From CAVRCA01 sp963719345 (GTDB taxonomy: Bacteria > Pseudomonadota > Alphaproteobacteria > Acetobacterales > Acetobacteraceae), in contig CAVRCA010000005.1 in NCBI GenBank assembly GCA_963719345.1, positions 62,001-126,000 on the forward strand: a stretch of 64,000 nt of DNA, written 5' to 3'. Below the pieces are notes generated by a model. The model was not told the origin of the DNA, did not search any database, and saw nothing but the letters and a program-made list of their open reading frames with translations. Within the stretch, counting starts at the first letter, position 1; each line of letters begins with the position of its first letter. Positions 29,898 to 39,531 of this stretch are shown here, piece by piece. Made by a program: the position numbers and the translations under genes.

Positions 29898-30627
29898 ATG
29901 CCCATGGCCGACATCAATGCCGCGCGGCGGGGGCGTTACGCTGTGGCGCCAGATTGCCGAACACATCGCCGACGACATCGCGGCCGGCCGCCTGCTGCGC
30001 GGGGGAGCGCCTGGAGAACGAACAGGCGCTCGCCGCGCGTTTCAGGGTGAACCGGCATACGCTTCGGCGGGCGGTGGCGATGCTGGCCGAACAGGGGCTG
30101 CTGCGGGTGGAGCAAGGACGCGGAAGCTTCGTCGCCGGCGCGCCGATCGATTATCTGTTGGGACGGCGCACGCGCTTTGCGGCGAACCTCCAGGCGCAGG
30201 GACTGAGCGGGACCCACCACCTACTGTCGGCCGCAACGGACCTGGCCCGCCGTGGTAGCCGCCGATCTGGCAATACCGCAGGGCGCGCCGGTGCTGCGAC
30301 TGGAGACGCTGGGCTTGTCTGACGAGATGCCGCTGAGCTACGCGATGCATAGCTTCCCGCTGCCCCGCTTCGCCGGGCTCGAGCACCATATGCGCGAGGG
30401 CAGCCTGACCGAGGCGATGGCGGCCATGGGGGTCACGGACTACACCCGCCAGGTGACGCGCTTGCTGGCCCGCTTGCCCACCTCGACTGAAGCAAGCACC
30501 TGAACCAGAGCCCCAGCGGCCGGTGCTGCAGGCCGAGGCGGTGAACGTCGATGTCGAGGGCAACCAACGCATCACAGCCTGACCGTCTTCGCCGGGGACC
30601 GCGTCCAGATGGTGGTGCCGGGCTGAG
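29898..30627 (+). pseudogene. phnF: GntR/HutC-family phosphonate regulator PhnF, multiply frameshifted
   Basis: Read across frames: MPMADINAARRG, then VTLWRQIAEHIADDIAAGRLL, then ERLENEQALAARFRVNRHTLRRAVAMLAEQGLLRVEQGRGSFV (winged helix). The UTRA ligand domain follows with VVAADLAIPQGAPVLRLETLG and LSYAMHSFPLPRFAGL, and the end HHSLTVFAGDRVQMVVPG. At least four one-base indels are needed. Divergent from phnG and convergent with phnE. In intact systems PhnF represses the phn genes until phosphonate or phosphate starvation. Confidence 0.85.
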
Positions 30628-30633
30628 CCAGCC

Positions 30634-31440
30634 TCACCGGCCAGCCGCGCCCGCAGCAGCGCCGAGAGCCGCTCGGCGCCGAGCACCAGGACGAAGATGA
30701 TGATCAGCAACAGCGACACCTCCCGGTACTGGAACAGGTTCATCGCCGTCAGCAGCTCGAAGCCGATGCCGCCGGCGCCGACGAACCCGAGCACCAGCGA
30801 CGAGCGGATGTTCTCGTCGAGCCGGTAGAGTGAGATGCCGAGCAGCGCCGGCGAGCACCGACGGGATGACGCCATGGGTGAACACCTGCATGCGCCGCGC
30901 GCCGGTCAGCGACAGCGCGTCGACCGGCGCCATGTCCATCTGCTCGATCGTCTCGGCAAAGAGCCGGCCGAGCATGCCGATCGAATGCACCGAGAGCGCC
31001 AGCGCTCCGGGGAACGGGCCGAGGCCCGACGGCGGTAACGAAGAGCAGCGCCCAGACGAGATCGGGCACCGCGCGGGTGAAACCGATGATGCCGCGCGCG
31101 ATGATAATAGAGCAACCGCGACGGCGTGACATTCGCTGCCGCCAGCATCGCCAGCGGCACGGCCAGGATGACCCCGGCGACCGTGCCGAAGAGCGCAATG
31201 TCGAGCGTTTCCAGCGTCGGCCACAGCTTTTGCGGCAGCAGGAGAAATCGGGCGGCCAGGCGCGCCGCAGCAGGTCGGCCATGCCATCGGCGCCGGTGAT
31301 GAGATCCTGCGGCCGCGCCTGCACGACGATGCTGCCTGCACGACGCAGCGAGCAGCACGAGGAGCATCACCAGCAGCGCGCAGGACGGCGTCGAGCGCGC
31401 CGCCGACCAGTGCCGTCCGGCACCGAATGCGCGGCCGCAC
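30634..31440 (-). pseudogene. phnE: Phosphonate ABC transporter permease PhnE, frameshifted
   Basis: Fragments in alternating frames reconstruct a PhnE permease: LFGTVAGVILAVPLAMLAAANVTPSRLLYYHRA, then FPGALALSVHSIGMLGRLFAETIEQMDMAPVDALSLTGARRMQVF (the EAA cytoplasmic loop), then LGISLYRLDENIRSSLVLGFVGAGGIGFELL and LFQYREVSLLLIIIFVLVLGAERLSALLR. At least three indels. It follows phnC by 12 bases and its 3' end meets phnF head-on. Confidence 0.8.
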
Positions 31441-31452
31441 GATGCCGGCAGC

Positions 31453-32206
31453 TCAGGCCGCCTCACTCAAATAGAGGCTGGTGCACCGCGTCGCGCGGCA
31501 CGTCACGGCATGGCGCGTCGAAGGCGATACGGCCGTCGCGGATGCCGACGACACGGTCGGCATAATCGAACGCCAGGTCGACCTGGTGCAGCACGCACAG
31601 CACGGCCAGGCCCTCAGTCTTTGCGCAGGCGCTTGAGCAAGGCGCATGATGTCTTCGGCGGCCTCCGGATCGAGACTGGCGACCGGCTCGTCGGCGAGCA
31701 TGCACGCGGGCGTTGCGCGAGCGCGCGGGCGATCGCGACGCGCTGCGCCTGCCCGCCGGACAGGGTGCCGGCGCGTTGATGCGCCAGGTGCGCGCAGCCC
31801 GACCTCGTCGAGATGGCCATGGGCGGCGCGCAGTTCGCTCCGCGGCAGCCCGCCGAGCGCCGTGAACCAGCCGTCATGATGGCCGAGCGCGCCGCACGCG
31901 ACATTGGCCAGCACGCTGCGCCGCTGCACCAGGGCGGCGTATTGCGACATCATCGCCAGGCCGCGCCGGGCCGCGCGCAGCGCCTCGCCGCGACAGTGCC
32001 GGTCAGGTCGGCGCCGTCCAAGCCAGACGTCGCCCGCATGCTGGGCGCAGTGTCCGGGTGATGCAGCGCAGCAGCGTCGTCTTGCCGCTGCCGTTGCCGC
32101 CCAGCACCACCACCAGCTCGCCGGCATGTGACCGTCAGGTCGAACCCGTCGAGCAGCGGGCTTGCCGTGGGATAGCGCGTGCGAAAGGCCTGCACACGCG
32201 CAGCAT
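31453..32206 (-). pseudogene. phnC: Phosphonate ABC transporter ATPase PhnC, frameshifted
   Basis: ATP-binding subunit of phosphonate uptake. The start region MLRVQAFRTRYPTASPLLDGFDL, Walker A GGNGSGKTTLLRC, AMMSQYAALVQRRSVLANVACGALGH (Q-loop region), LSGGQAQRVAIARALAQ and DEPVASLDPEAAEDIMRL occur in different frames, and the protein ends LYLSEAA at 31453. Several one-base indels, including an extra pair right after the start. Lies between phnD and phnE on the same strand. Confidence 0.82.
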
Positions 32207-32221
32207 GGCGCGCCGGCTCAG

Positions 32222-33122
32222 TCAGCTCAGCTTGTCGAGGTCGATGTGCAGCGTCTTGACGAGATCGCGGATATCGTCATAGGCCGCGTCGGTCTGCGGC
32301 ACGAGGTGCGCGCTCTGCGCCGACCATGATCTTGCGATCGGCAGGGTCGAGCCCCGACAGATCGAGGTTCTGCAGCACGTCGGTGAGCTTCGTCTTGAAC
32401 GCCGCGGGCAGGTCGCCGCGGATGGCGATCGGATCGATCGGGATCGGATCGGACTTCCACAGGAACACCAAATCGCCATCCTTGTAGGGGCCGCGCTGGT
32501 TGGCGCTTTCGACCTGCTCGCTGTTGAGCTCGCCGGCGTCGACCTTGTGGTTGTAGATCGCCTCGAACGACGCGGTGTGGCTGCCGGCATAAATGCCCTT
32601 CACGTCCTTATCGGGATCGAGCCCGGCCTTGCGCAGCCCATAGGCCGGAAACAGGTGGCCCGAGGTGGAGGCCGGGTCGGAAAAGGCGAAGGAATGGCCC
32701 TTGATCTCGGCGAGCGGTCTTGAGCGGCGAGCCGGCGGGCAAGTGCGATGCTCGCGCGAGTAGGTGGCGGGCTTGCCGTCCTTATCGGCGAATGTCGGCG
32801 ACCGCCTCGGCGTGCGCCACCTGATGTGCCAGCACGTAGCCAAGCGGGCCGAACTCGCCTAGCTCGAGCTTGTCGTTGCGCATCGCCTCGATCTCGGCGT
32901 TGTAGTTGGTGGTGACGAAGACTTGCACGTTGCAGCCGAGCTTGTCGCCGATCAGCTTGCCGATCTGCTCGTAGATCGGGCCGAGCTTTGGCTGCGTGTC
33001 GTAAGGCTCGACCCCGAATCGCAGGGTGCCTCCGTTCGGGCAATCGGTCTCCGCCGCCAGGCGGGCGCCGCGATGACAGCGGCCACCAAACTGAGTAGGA
33101 GTTGGTCCTTGAACCGACGCAT
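32222..33122 (-). pseudogene. phnD: Phosphonate-binding protein PhnD, frameshifted
   Basis: Periplasmic binding protein of the phosphonate transporter. It starts MRRFKDQLLLSLVAAVIAAPA (signal peptide). Then come RFGVEPYDTQPKLGPIYEQIGKLI and YNAEIEAMRNDKLELGEFGPLGYVLAHQ in other frames. FAFSDPASTSGHLFPAYGLRKAGLDPDKDVKG, KVDAGELNSEQVE and FLWKSDPIPIDPIAIRGDLPAAFK follow in a long correct frame, ending in LHIDLDKLS at 32222. At least three indels. It would be the first gene of a phnD-C-E transcript. Confidence 0.83.
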
Positions 33123-33391
33123 TGCTCTCCCTTTCCAGTCATCACACGCGGCGTACCGGCCAAAGTCGTCTAGACGATAGGTGCAGACGTCGGATTGCTT
33201 GATGACACGCACATGATGGTTCGATGACCGATGTATCCGCCGCGGGGTTCCGGGCTCAGCCCTGGGTCTCGCTTGGGCGGGGCTGAAAGCCTCGCGAAGC
33301 GGGTGGCCAAGATCGGACTGGAGCAGGCCGTCTCGAACCTCACCGAAAGGGCGATTCAGATCGCCGCGGCCGCGCTCGTCTAAGCCAACAG

Positions 33392-33520
33392 TCAGCGGCA
33401 AGGGTCGACGACCGTCGCAACGGTGTTGGCGCTGTCGTGTAAGCCGTTCGTCGCCTCAAACGCGAGGACAAGCATGAAGCAGAACACGAGCACGGCGAGC
33501 GAGCCTGCCGAAGCGGGAGC
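33392..33520 (-). pseudogene. PiT-family phosphate transporter N-terminal fragment
   Basis: On the minus strand a short frame reads LAVLVFCFMLVLAFEATNGLHDSANTVATVV, the first membrane helix and the GxxDxAN-type phosphate signature of low-affinity inorganic phosphate (Pit) transporters, then stops at 33392. Nothing of the rest is seen. The remaining 33,123-33,390 sequence upstream of phnD shows no gene I recognise. Confidence 0.6.
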
Positions 33521-33580
33521 CGCGTTCGGGGACGCTCGCTGGACTAGCCGCCACCTCGCACGGGCTGATTTCCGCTCAAA

Positions 33581-34290
33581 CTAAGCTCGTAGATGAGCAA
33601 GGGTGCTCCGCTGCCGGCCTTTGTCGTCGAAGTTTGATGGCAAGAGCCATTTCTCAAAAGCTGCTTTGATGGATGGCCAGTCGTAATCGGTTATGGAGAA
33701 CCATGCAGTGTCCCTGCTGCGGCCCTTGACGACGGCGGCGTTTCGGAAAACACCCTCGAACTTGAAGCCATAGCGAATGGCGGCAGCCCGTGATCTCTCA
33801 TTCAAACTGTCACACTTCCATTCATAGCGACGGTAGCCGAGTTCATCAAAGGCTCGTCTCATCATAAGGTATGTCGCTTCTGTACCGCCACGCGCTGCTG
33901 CATGAGAGGTGACCATCTGACGAAGCCAATTTCGAGTGTACCGTTCCCGGGATCGATACGCATGTGGGCTGCCGTCCCAATGGCTTTTCCAATTTCAGAG
34001 TCCACCACAGTGTAATGCAGCGGGTCTGACGATGCCGCCATACTGGCTAAATAGCCGGCGAAGGCCGCTTTGTTGGCTGGCCGCTCTGATGGCAGGTAGG
34101 TCCAATCGCGGTCATCTGGAGCAGCGCTGTACCCAGCGAAGAGATCATCGGAGTGCCGCTCGACGTCAACCGGCTCAACCCGGCACGTGCGCCCGATCAG
34201 AGGCGTACGGGGCGGCAGAGGGCGCGGTGTCCAGTTCTGTACTGCCGGACCGATAGGCTGGCCATAGGCGTTCCACCGTGTCACGATCAC
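33581..34290 (-). pseudogene. GNAT acetyltransferase (RimJ/RimL type), frameshifted
   Basis: Two overlapping frames make one GNAT protein. The N-terminal part reads WNAYGQPIGPAVQNW, then VEPVDVERHSDDLFAGYSAAPDDRDWTYLPS and EIGKAIGTAAHMRIDPGNGTLEIGFVRWSP. After an indel near 33,893 the next frame gives GTEATYLMMRRAFDELGYRRYEWKCDSLNERSRAAAIRYGFKFEG (the acetyl-CoA site region) to 33581. Corrected length is about 235. The substrate is unknown. It continues the run of damaged minus-strand genes. Confidence 0.8.
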
Positions 34291-34387
34291 GTCCCTTCAT
34301 GAGCAATGGTGCTGTCGGCCGCGCGCTTCCGTCCATCTGTCGGTCTGGGGTGAGTGCGGTATCAGCCTGGCGCACAGTGGCCGGAGC

Positions 34388-35658
34388 TCAGGCGGCCAGG
34401 GAAGCGTTGATACGGCGTCCCCATCTCTCTTGTCGCAACACCAGGAAGCCGAGTAGCACCAGATTGATGACGTTGAACACGACGCCAGAGCCAAACGCTG
34501 GTGCGTAGAAGCCGAAGTGATCGTAGAGACGCCCTGCAAACCAGCTGCCAAACGCCATGCCGCTCATCGATGTGAAAAGCACAAGCGGAATGCGCCACGA
34601 TGCTTCGGTTGATGGGAAGAGATCCCGGATCGACACGACATAGGCCGGGATGATGCCGGAGAACCCAAATCCGTAGCCGGCGGCCACGACGAACAGCCCG
34701 GCCTCGTTCTGGGTCAAAAGGAAGGCGCCAATCGCTATCGCTTGAAAGGCGGAACCCGCAAGTACGGTTTTCAAACTCCCGTGACGGTCAGCAAAGACGC
34801 CCCAGAACTGCCGTGAGACAAACGCGCAACCCAGCAAGACGGACAGCATCATGGCTCCCGTTGCCGCGCCAATGCCGATGTCGCCGCAAAATGCCACCAG
34901 ATGCGCCTGCGGGATTGCCATCGGCACGCAGCAGCAGAAGCCGGCGCTACAAAGAATCGCCTGTACCGTATTCGGTCGCAGCCCAAGTATCGGCGCGACT
35001 GCTACACGCTTGATTCAGACCTTCTGGCAGCAACGTCAACTGTCCCGGGGGCGGGGCGCAGGAACAGGGCAGCGAGTGGCATGACGCCCACCAACACGAC
35101 AGCCGCAAAACCCAAATATGTTATGCGCCAGCCAGGCCCGGCAATCAGCCGCTCGAACAGCACAGGCCACACCACGCCGGCAATGTACTGACCGGACGAG
35201 ATCAGCGCGATGGCGGTGCCGCGCCGACGATCGAACCACCGGCTGACATAGACAAGCAGTGGCGGATAGATCGCTCCCATTCCCAGAAACCCGATCAGCA
35301 AGCCTTGGCCGCAATAGAGCGCCCAGTTGGTGCCGAGGGATGACAGCGCAAGCCCAAAGGCGATCATCACCGCGCCCATCAGCACACTGTTCCGGACGCC
35401 GATCCGGTCGGCGAGCCACCCCATGACGATGCCGCCCAAACCCGTCCCGACCCACGTCAGTGCCCCGGCAAGTGCCAAGCTCGAGCGCGACACATTGAGA
35501 TCAAGTTCCATCACGCGCAGCCCGACTACGATCAGTAAAGTCGAACCGTAAGCCACGGACAGGATCGCGAGCGTCACGCCGGCCGCAACCCATGATGCGC
35601 GGCTCTCAATCGATTGCACCGGCACGCCTGACATCGGGAAGTTGGTATCGTCGGGCAT
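34388..35658 (-). pseudogene. MFS transporter (monocarboxylate/oxalate-formate type), frameshifted
   Basis: The first half (MPDDTNFPMSGVPVQSIESR, then TLAILSVAYGSTLLIVVGL, GLGGIVMGWLADRIGVRNSVLMGA, YVSRWFDRRRGTAIAL) covers six helices up to LAALFLRPAPG. Then an indel near 35,000 shifts to LGLRPNTVQAILCSAGF and VSRQFWGVFADRHGSLKTVLAG, with the last six helices ending at 34388. The GWLADRIG and FADRHG motifs are the MFS inter-helix 2-3 and 8-9 loops. The substrate is unknown. Confidence 0.82.
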
Positions 35659-35793
35659 CAGGCAGTCTCCATTCGACAAGCGCCTGCCCGAAGCGGCCGA
35701 TCAGCGCCAGCTCCGGGCCGGTTGGGTCAAGGCATGGGAGACCGCCGCTGTCCGGCGACAAGGATCGGACGTGTCCCTCTCCCACGTGCCGCA

Positions 35794-36390
35794 TCAGCCG
35801 AACAGTTTGGCGGCGATGCCACCGACGAGCTGCCCTTGGTAGCGCGCCCCTTCCAGCTCGATCGCGCTCGGCAGGCGGGAGCCGTCGTTGCCCGCTATGG
35901 TCGTGGCCCCGTATGGCGATCCACCCACGACTTCGTTCAGCGTCATCATGCCCTTGTGGCTGTACGGCAGGCCGACGATCACCATGCCGAAGTGCAGCAG
36001 GTTGGTGATGATCGAGAACAGCGTGGTTTCCTGGCCGCCGTGCTGCGTTGCGGTGGACGTGAACGCCGAGCCGACCTTGCCGTTCAAGCGCCCCGCGCTG
36101 CCAGAGGCCGCCGGTCGGTCGAGGAAAGTGGCCATCTGCGAGGCCATCCGGCCAAAGCGGGTGCCGATTCCGATGATGATTGCGTCATACTCCCCAGCTC
36201 CTCGACGGCGCGATCGGTGCGGGCTGGTCCAGCTTGTAACGCGGACTTGCGCGCGACCTCCTCGGGCACGGTCTCGGGCACGCGTCTCACGGCGACCACG
36301 GCGCCGGCGCACGCGCGCCTCGGCGACGGCGTGGGCCATCGTCTCGACGTGGCCGTAACTGGAGTAGTAGAGGACGAGGATCTTCGCCAT
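35794..36390 (-). pseudogene. wrbA: NAD(P)H:quinone oxidoreductase WrbA, frameshifted
   Basis: Flavodoxin-fold FMN enzyme. MAKILVLYYSSYGHVETMAHAVAE is the FMN phosphate loop. The following segment (VRRVPETVPEEVARKSALQAG, then AVEELG) lies in a second frame. The original frame returns with EYDAIIIGIGTRFGRMASQMATFLDR and runs through LPYSHKGMMTLNEVVGGSPYGATTIAG to 35794. At least two compensating indels between 36,190 and 36,330. Corrected size is about 199 residues, normal for WrbA. Confidence 0.85.
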
Positions 36391-36847
36391 CATCGTCTCC
36401 ATGCCGCGCGTTCGTTGCCATACAGCGCCATGTGCCGCCTGATCCACATCGCGGGACAAGCAGAGCTAGCGCCGTTGTAGGATCGATCGAACCCGTCTAA
36501 AATCGACTATTTGGTTCCAGGAATCAGAAGGTCGCGTTGGTATCCCCTCCAGGCAACTCCTACCCTCGACCAGCTGAGGGTGCTTATCGAGGTGGTGAGC
36601 CGATGGGCCGTGCCAGCGCGGCTGCCGGGATATCGTGCAACCGAAGGTTGATGGAAATAAAGGTCGCACAATCTCACCCCGGCCCCGGGGGCGAGAGGCA
36701 AAGCGCGCGGCACTCGGATCCGGAAGCAAAAATTGCGCCCGCGACGGAGCAGGTAATGGCGGCGGCAGACGTGGGACATGCGTGTGTTACAGCCCTGTGT
36801 TACAGCGGCTGCGGCCGAAGCGCTAAGTCCTTGATTGGCCAAGACGG
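36391..36847. other. Intergenic stretch between wrbA and tRNA-Ala
   Basis: 457 bases with no gene I can support. Open frames on both strands lack family similarity. No integrase remnant and no repeat of the tRNA 3' end was found, so nothing here marks a classical attachment site. Confidence 0.5.
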
Positions 36848-36923
36848 TGGTGGAGCTGAGGGGAATCGAACCCCTGACCTCCTCATTGCGAACGAGGCGC
36901 TCTCCCAACTGAGCTACAGCCCC
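36848..36923 (-). tRNA. tRNA-Ala (anticodon CGC)
   Basis: 76 bases on the minus strand. Seven-pair acceptor stem (GGGGCTG with CAGCTCC, one G-T), D-arm GCTCAGTTGGGAGAGC, anticodon arm CCTCG-TTCGCAA-TGAGG giving anticodon CGC, T-arm with GGTTCGATTCC, and an encoded CCA end. It marks the right edge of the accessory block. Confidence 0.95.
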
Positions 36924-37041
36924 GTCCCGACCGGCCGGGGACAATGATGAGGGCGCCTTCGAGTGTCAACCCAGGTCTGCCGCCTGTTGCGGAGCGCGGG
37001 AGCCGTGGCTAGCTTCCGCCGACCTCACGGGGGCTTTGCGG

Positions 37042-37362
37042 GTGATCTCGGCTTTCTTCGAACTGATCCTGGTTGTGCTCCGCCTCTACACCTGGGCCGT
37101 CATCGGCGCCGCGATCTTCAGCACGCTGGCGTCTTTCGGCGTGCTGGACACCCGCAACCGACTGGTCTGGAGCGTCGGCGATTTCCTCTACCGGATCACC
37201 GAGCCGGCGCTGCGCCCGATCCGGCGCTTCCTGCCCAACCTCGGCGGCATCGACATCAGCCCGATCATCCTGCTCCTGCTCATTCAGTTCATCGCCGTCC
37301 CGCTGGTCGTCGCGGTGCGCAACGGAGTGCTGCTCGGGTCATGGCAGCTGCTGCTGAGCTGA
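37042..37362 (+). CDS. YggT family membrane protein
   Basis: Small inner-membrane protein with two hydrophobic segments (residues 4-30 and 75-100). LYTWAVIGAAIFSTLASFGVLDTRNRLVWSVGDFLYRITEPALRPIRRFLPNLGGIDISPIILLL is characteristic of the YggT family, linked in other bacteria to osmotic or potassium homeostasis and cell division. GTG at 37042 (VISAFFELILVVL) is the likely start; a TTG two codons upstream is possible. folD follows 10 bases later, a common alphaproteobacterial pairing. Confidence 0.88.
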   Translation: MISAFFELILVVLRLYTWAVIGAAIFSTLASFGVLDTRNRLVWSVGDFLYRITEPALRPIRRFLPNLGGIDISPIILLLLIQFIAVPLVVAVRNGVLLGSWQLLLS

Positions 37363-37372
37363 AGGCCCCGAC

Positions 37373-38230
37373 ATGCAAGCCCCTCCTGTAAAAGCACGGA
37401 TCATCGACGGCCGCGCCTTGGCGGCGAAGGTGCGGGACGCGGTGGCGGCGCGGGTCGCCGGCCTGGCGTTCCGACCCGGGCTGGCGGTCGTGCTGGTCGG
37501 CGAGAATCCCGCCAGCACGATCTATGTCCGCAACAAGAACCACGCCGCGACCAGCGCCGGGCTGTCGACCCAGACGGTCCGGCTGCCCATGTCGACCTCG
37601 CAGGGTGAGTTGCTCGCGGTCGTCGGCCGGCTGAACGCCGATCCGGAGGTGGACGGCATCCTCGTGCAGCTGCCCTTGCCGGCGCAGATCGACCCCGGCG
37701 CCATCATCGAGGCCATCCATCCCGCCAAGGACGTCGACGGGTTCCATCCCGTCAACGCTGGCCGGCTGCTGCAAGGCTCGCCAACCTTGGCGCCCTGCAC
37801 CCCGCTCGGGGTGATGAAGCTGCTGCAGGCGACCGGCGTGACCCTGGCGGGCGCGCGGGCGCTGGTGCTCGGCCGCTCGACCATCGTCGGCAAGCCGATG
37901 GCGGCGATGCTGCTGGCCGCCAATGCGAGCGTCACGGTCGCCCATTCGCGCACCCGCGACCTCGCCGTCGAGTGCCGTCGCGCCGAAGTGCTCGTCGCCG
38001 CCGTCGGCCGGCCGGAGATGGTCCGCGGCGACTGGATCGGCGAGGACGCGACGGTCATCGACGTCGGCATCAATCGCCGTCCCGACGGCACGCTGGTAGG
38101 GGATGTCGCGTTTGCCGAAGCCGCGTGCGTCGCCGGCGCGATCACGCCCGTGCCGGGCGGCGTCGGACCGATGACGATCGCTTGCCTGTTGGAAAACACC
38201 GTCACCGCCGCCGAGCGGCGACGCGCCTGA
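37373..38230 (+). CDS. folD: Bifunctional methylenetetrahydrofolate dehydrogenase/cyclohydrolase
   Basis: Interconverts methylene-, methenyl- and formyl-tetrahydrofolate. VLVGENPASTIYVRNKNHAATSAG carries the catalytic Tyr/Lys motif, DGILVQLPLP and HPAKDVDGFHPVNAGRL follow. The NADP-binding VLGRSTIVGKPMAAMLL and C-terminal TPVPGGVGPMTIACLLENT complete it. 285 residues, typical. It lies in a likely yggT-folD transcript. Confidence 0.96.
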   Translation: MQAPPVKARIIDGRALAAKVRDAVAARVAGLAFRPGLAVVLVGENPASTIYVRNKNHAATSAGLSTQTVRLPMSTSQGELLAVVGRLNADPEVDGILVQLPLPAQIDPGAIIEAIHPAKDVDGFHPVNAGRLLQGSPTLAPCTPLGVMKLLQATGVTLAGARALVLGRSTIVGKPMAAMLLAANASVTVAHSRTRDLAVECRRAEVLVAAVGRPEMVRGDWIGEDATVIDVGINRRPDGTLVGDVAFAEAACVAGAITPVPGGVGPMTIACLLENTVTAAERRRA

Positions 38231-38280
38231 ACGCGCGTATCGCGCCAGACAACCTGAAACGCGCACATCGCGCCAGGCAA
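38230..38280 (+). repeat. Imperfect tandem direct repeat before the ABC-transporter genes
   Basis: Two 23-base copies, 38230-38252 and 38258-38280, match at 20 positions with a 28-base period. They lie between the folD stop and the ribosome site of the substrate-binding protein gene. The repeat could be a regulator-binding pair or a simple duplication. Confidence 0.55.
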
Positions 38281-38297
38281 GAAGAACGGGGGCAGCA

Positions 38298-39503
38298 ATG
38301 GGTTCGCGGGTGCGATGGCTTGGCGCGGCGGGCGTCCTGCTCCTGCTGGCGTGCGCTCCGGTCGCGCGCGCGCAGGACGGCATCAAGATCGGCGACATCA
38401 ACAGCTATTCCGGGCTGCCCGCCTTTACCGAACCCTATCGCCGGGGCTGGCAGCTCGCTCTCGAGCAGATCAACGCGCGGGGCGGCGTGCTCGGCAAGCC
38501 GCTCGTGGTGGTGTCAAGGGACGATGCGGGCAAGCCGGCCGATGCGATCACCGCCGCCACCGAACTCGTCGCGCGCGACGGCGTCGTGGCGCTGGTCGGC
38601 ACCTATTTCTCCAATGTCGGCCTCGCGGTCGCCGATTTCGCCGACCAGAAGAAGATCTTCTTTCTCGCCGCGGAACCGCTGACCGACGCGATCACCTGGT
38701 CGAAGGGCAACCGTTTCACCTTTCGTCTGCGGCCGCAGAACTATGTGCAGGCGGCGATGCTGGCGGAGCAGGCGGCGAAGCTGCCGGCCCGACGCTGGGC
38801 GAGCGTCGCTCCCAATTACGAATACGGCCAGTCGGCGGTCGCCGTGTTCAAGCAGCTGCTGTCCGCCAAGCGGCCCGACATCGAGTGGGTCGAGGCGCAG
38901 TGGCCGCCGCAAGGGAAGATCGACGCCGGGGCAGTCGTGCAGGCGCTGGCGGGTGCGAAGCCCGACGCCATCCTCAACGTGACGTTCGGCCCCGACCTCG
39001 TGAAGTTCGTGCGCGAAGGCAACACGCGCGACCTGTTCAAGGGGCGCGCGGTGGTCAGCTTTCTCACCGGCGAGCCCGAATACCTCGACCCGCTGAAGGA
39101 CGAGGCGCCGGAAGGCTGGATCGTCACCGGCTATCCCTGGTACGGCATCAAGACGCCGGAGCACGCCGCGTTCCTGCAAGCCTATCAGGCGAAGTACCAC
39201 GATTATCCGCGTCTCGGCTCCGTGGTCGGCTACACCACCCTGCAGGCGATGGCGGCGATCATCGCCAAGGCCGGCAGCACCGATACGGACAAACTGATCG
39301 CGGCGGCCGAGGGGATCACCGTCGCCTCGCCGTTCGGCCCGATCACGTTCCGCGCGATCGACCACCAGTCGACGATGGGTGCCTTCGTCGGGCGCACCGC
39401 GCTGCGCGACGGCAAGGGCGTGATGGTCGATTTCACCTATCACGACGGCAGCCAATATCTGCCCGACGACGCGACCGTAAAGACGCTGCGGCCGCAGCAT
39501 TGA
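38298..39503 (+). CDS. Branched-chain amino acid-type ABC transporter substrate-binding protein
   Basis: Periplasmic binding protein of the Peripla_BP_6 (LivK/AmiC) class. Signal peptide with LGAAGVLLLLACAPVARA, cleavage near AQD. Then IKIGDINSYSGLPAFTEPYRRGWQLALEQINARGGVLGKPL, a typical N-lobe, and YTTLQAMAAIIAKAGSTDTDKLIAA in the C-lobe. 401 residues. It opens the four-gene ABC operon. The ligand could be a branched-chain amino acid, an amide or urea, or an aromatic acid; sequence alone does not decide. Confidence 0.88.
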   Translation: MGSRVRWLGAAGVLLLLACAPVARAQDGIKIGDINSYSGLPAFTEPYRRGWQLALEQINARGGVLGKPLVVVSRDDAGKPADAITAATELVARDGVVALVGTYFSNVGLAVADFADQKKIFFLAAEPLTDAITWSKGNRFTFRLRPQNYVQAAMLAEQAAKLPARRWASVAPNYEYGQSAVAVFKQLLSAKRPDIEWVEAQWPPQGKIDAGAVVQALAGAKPDAILNVTFGPDLVKFVREGNTRDLFKGRAVVSFLTGEPEYLDPLKDEAPEGWIVTGYPWYGIKTPEHAAFLQAYQAKYHDYPRLGSVVGYTTLQAMAAIIAKAGSTDTDKLIAAAEGITVASPFGPITFRAIDHQSTMGAFVGRTALRDGKGVMVDFTYHDGSQYLPDDATVKTLRPQH

Positions 39504-39531
39504 GCGGCTGGTCGCCACAAGGCGGACCGCC

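Noticed and set aside
36391..36847. Integrase remnant or attachment repeat beside tRNA-Ala
   Set aside because: No tyrosine-recombinase motif and no second copy of the tRNA 3' end was found in the block.
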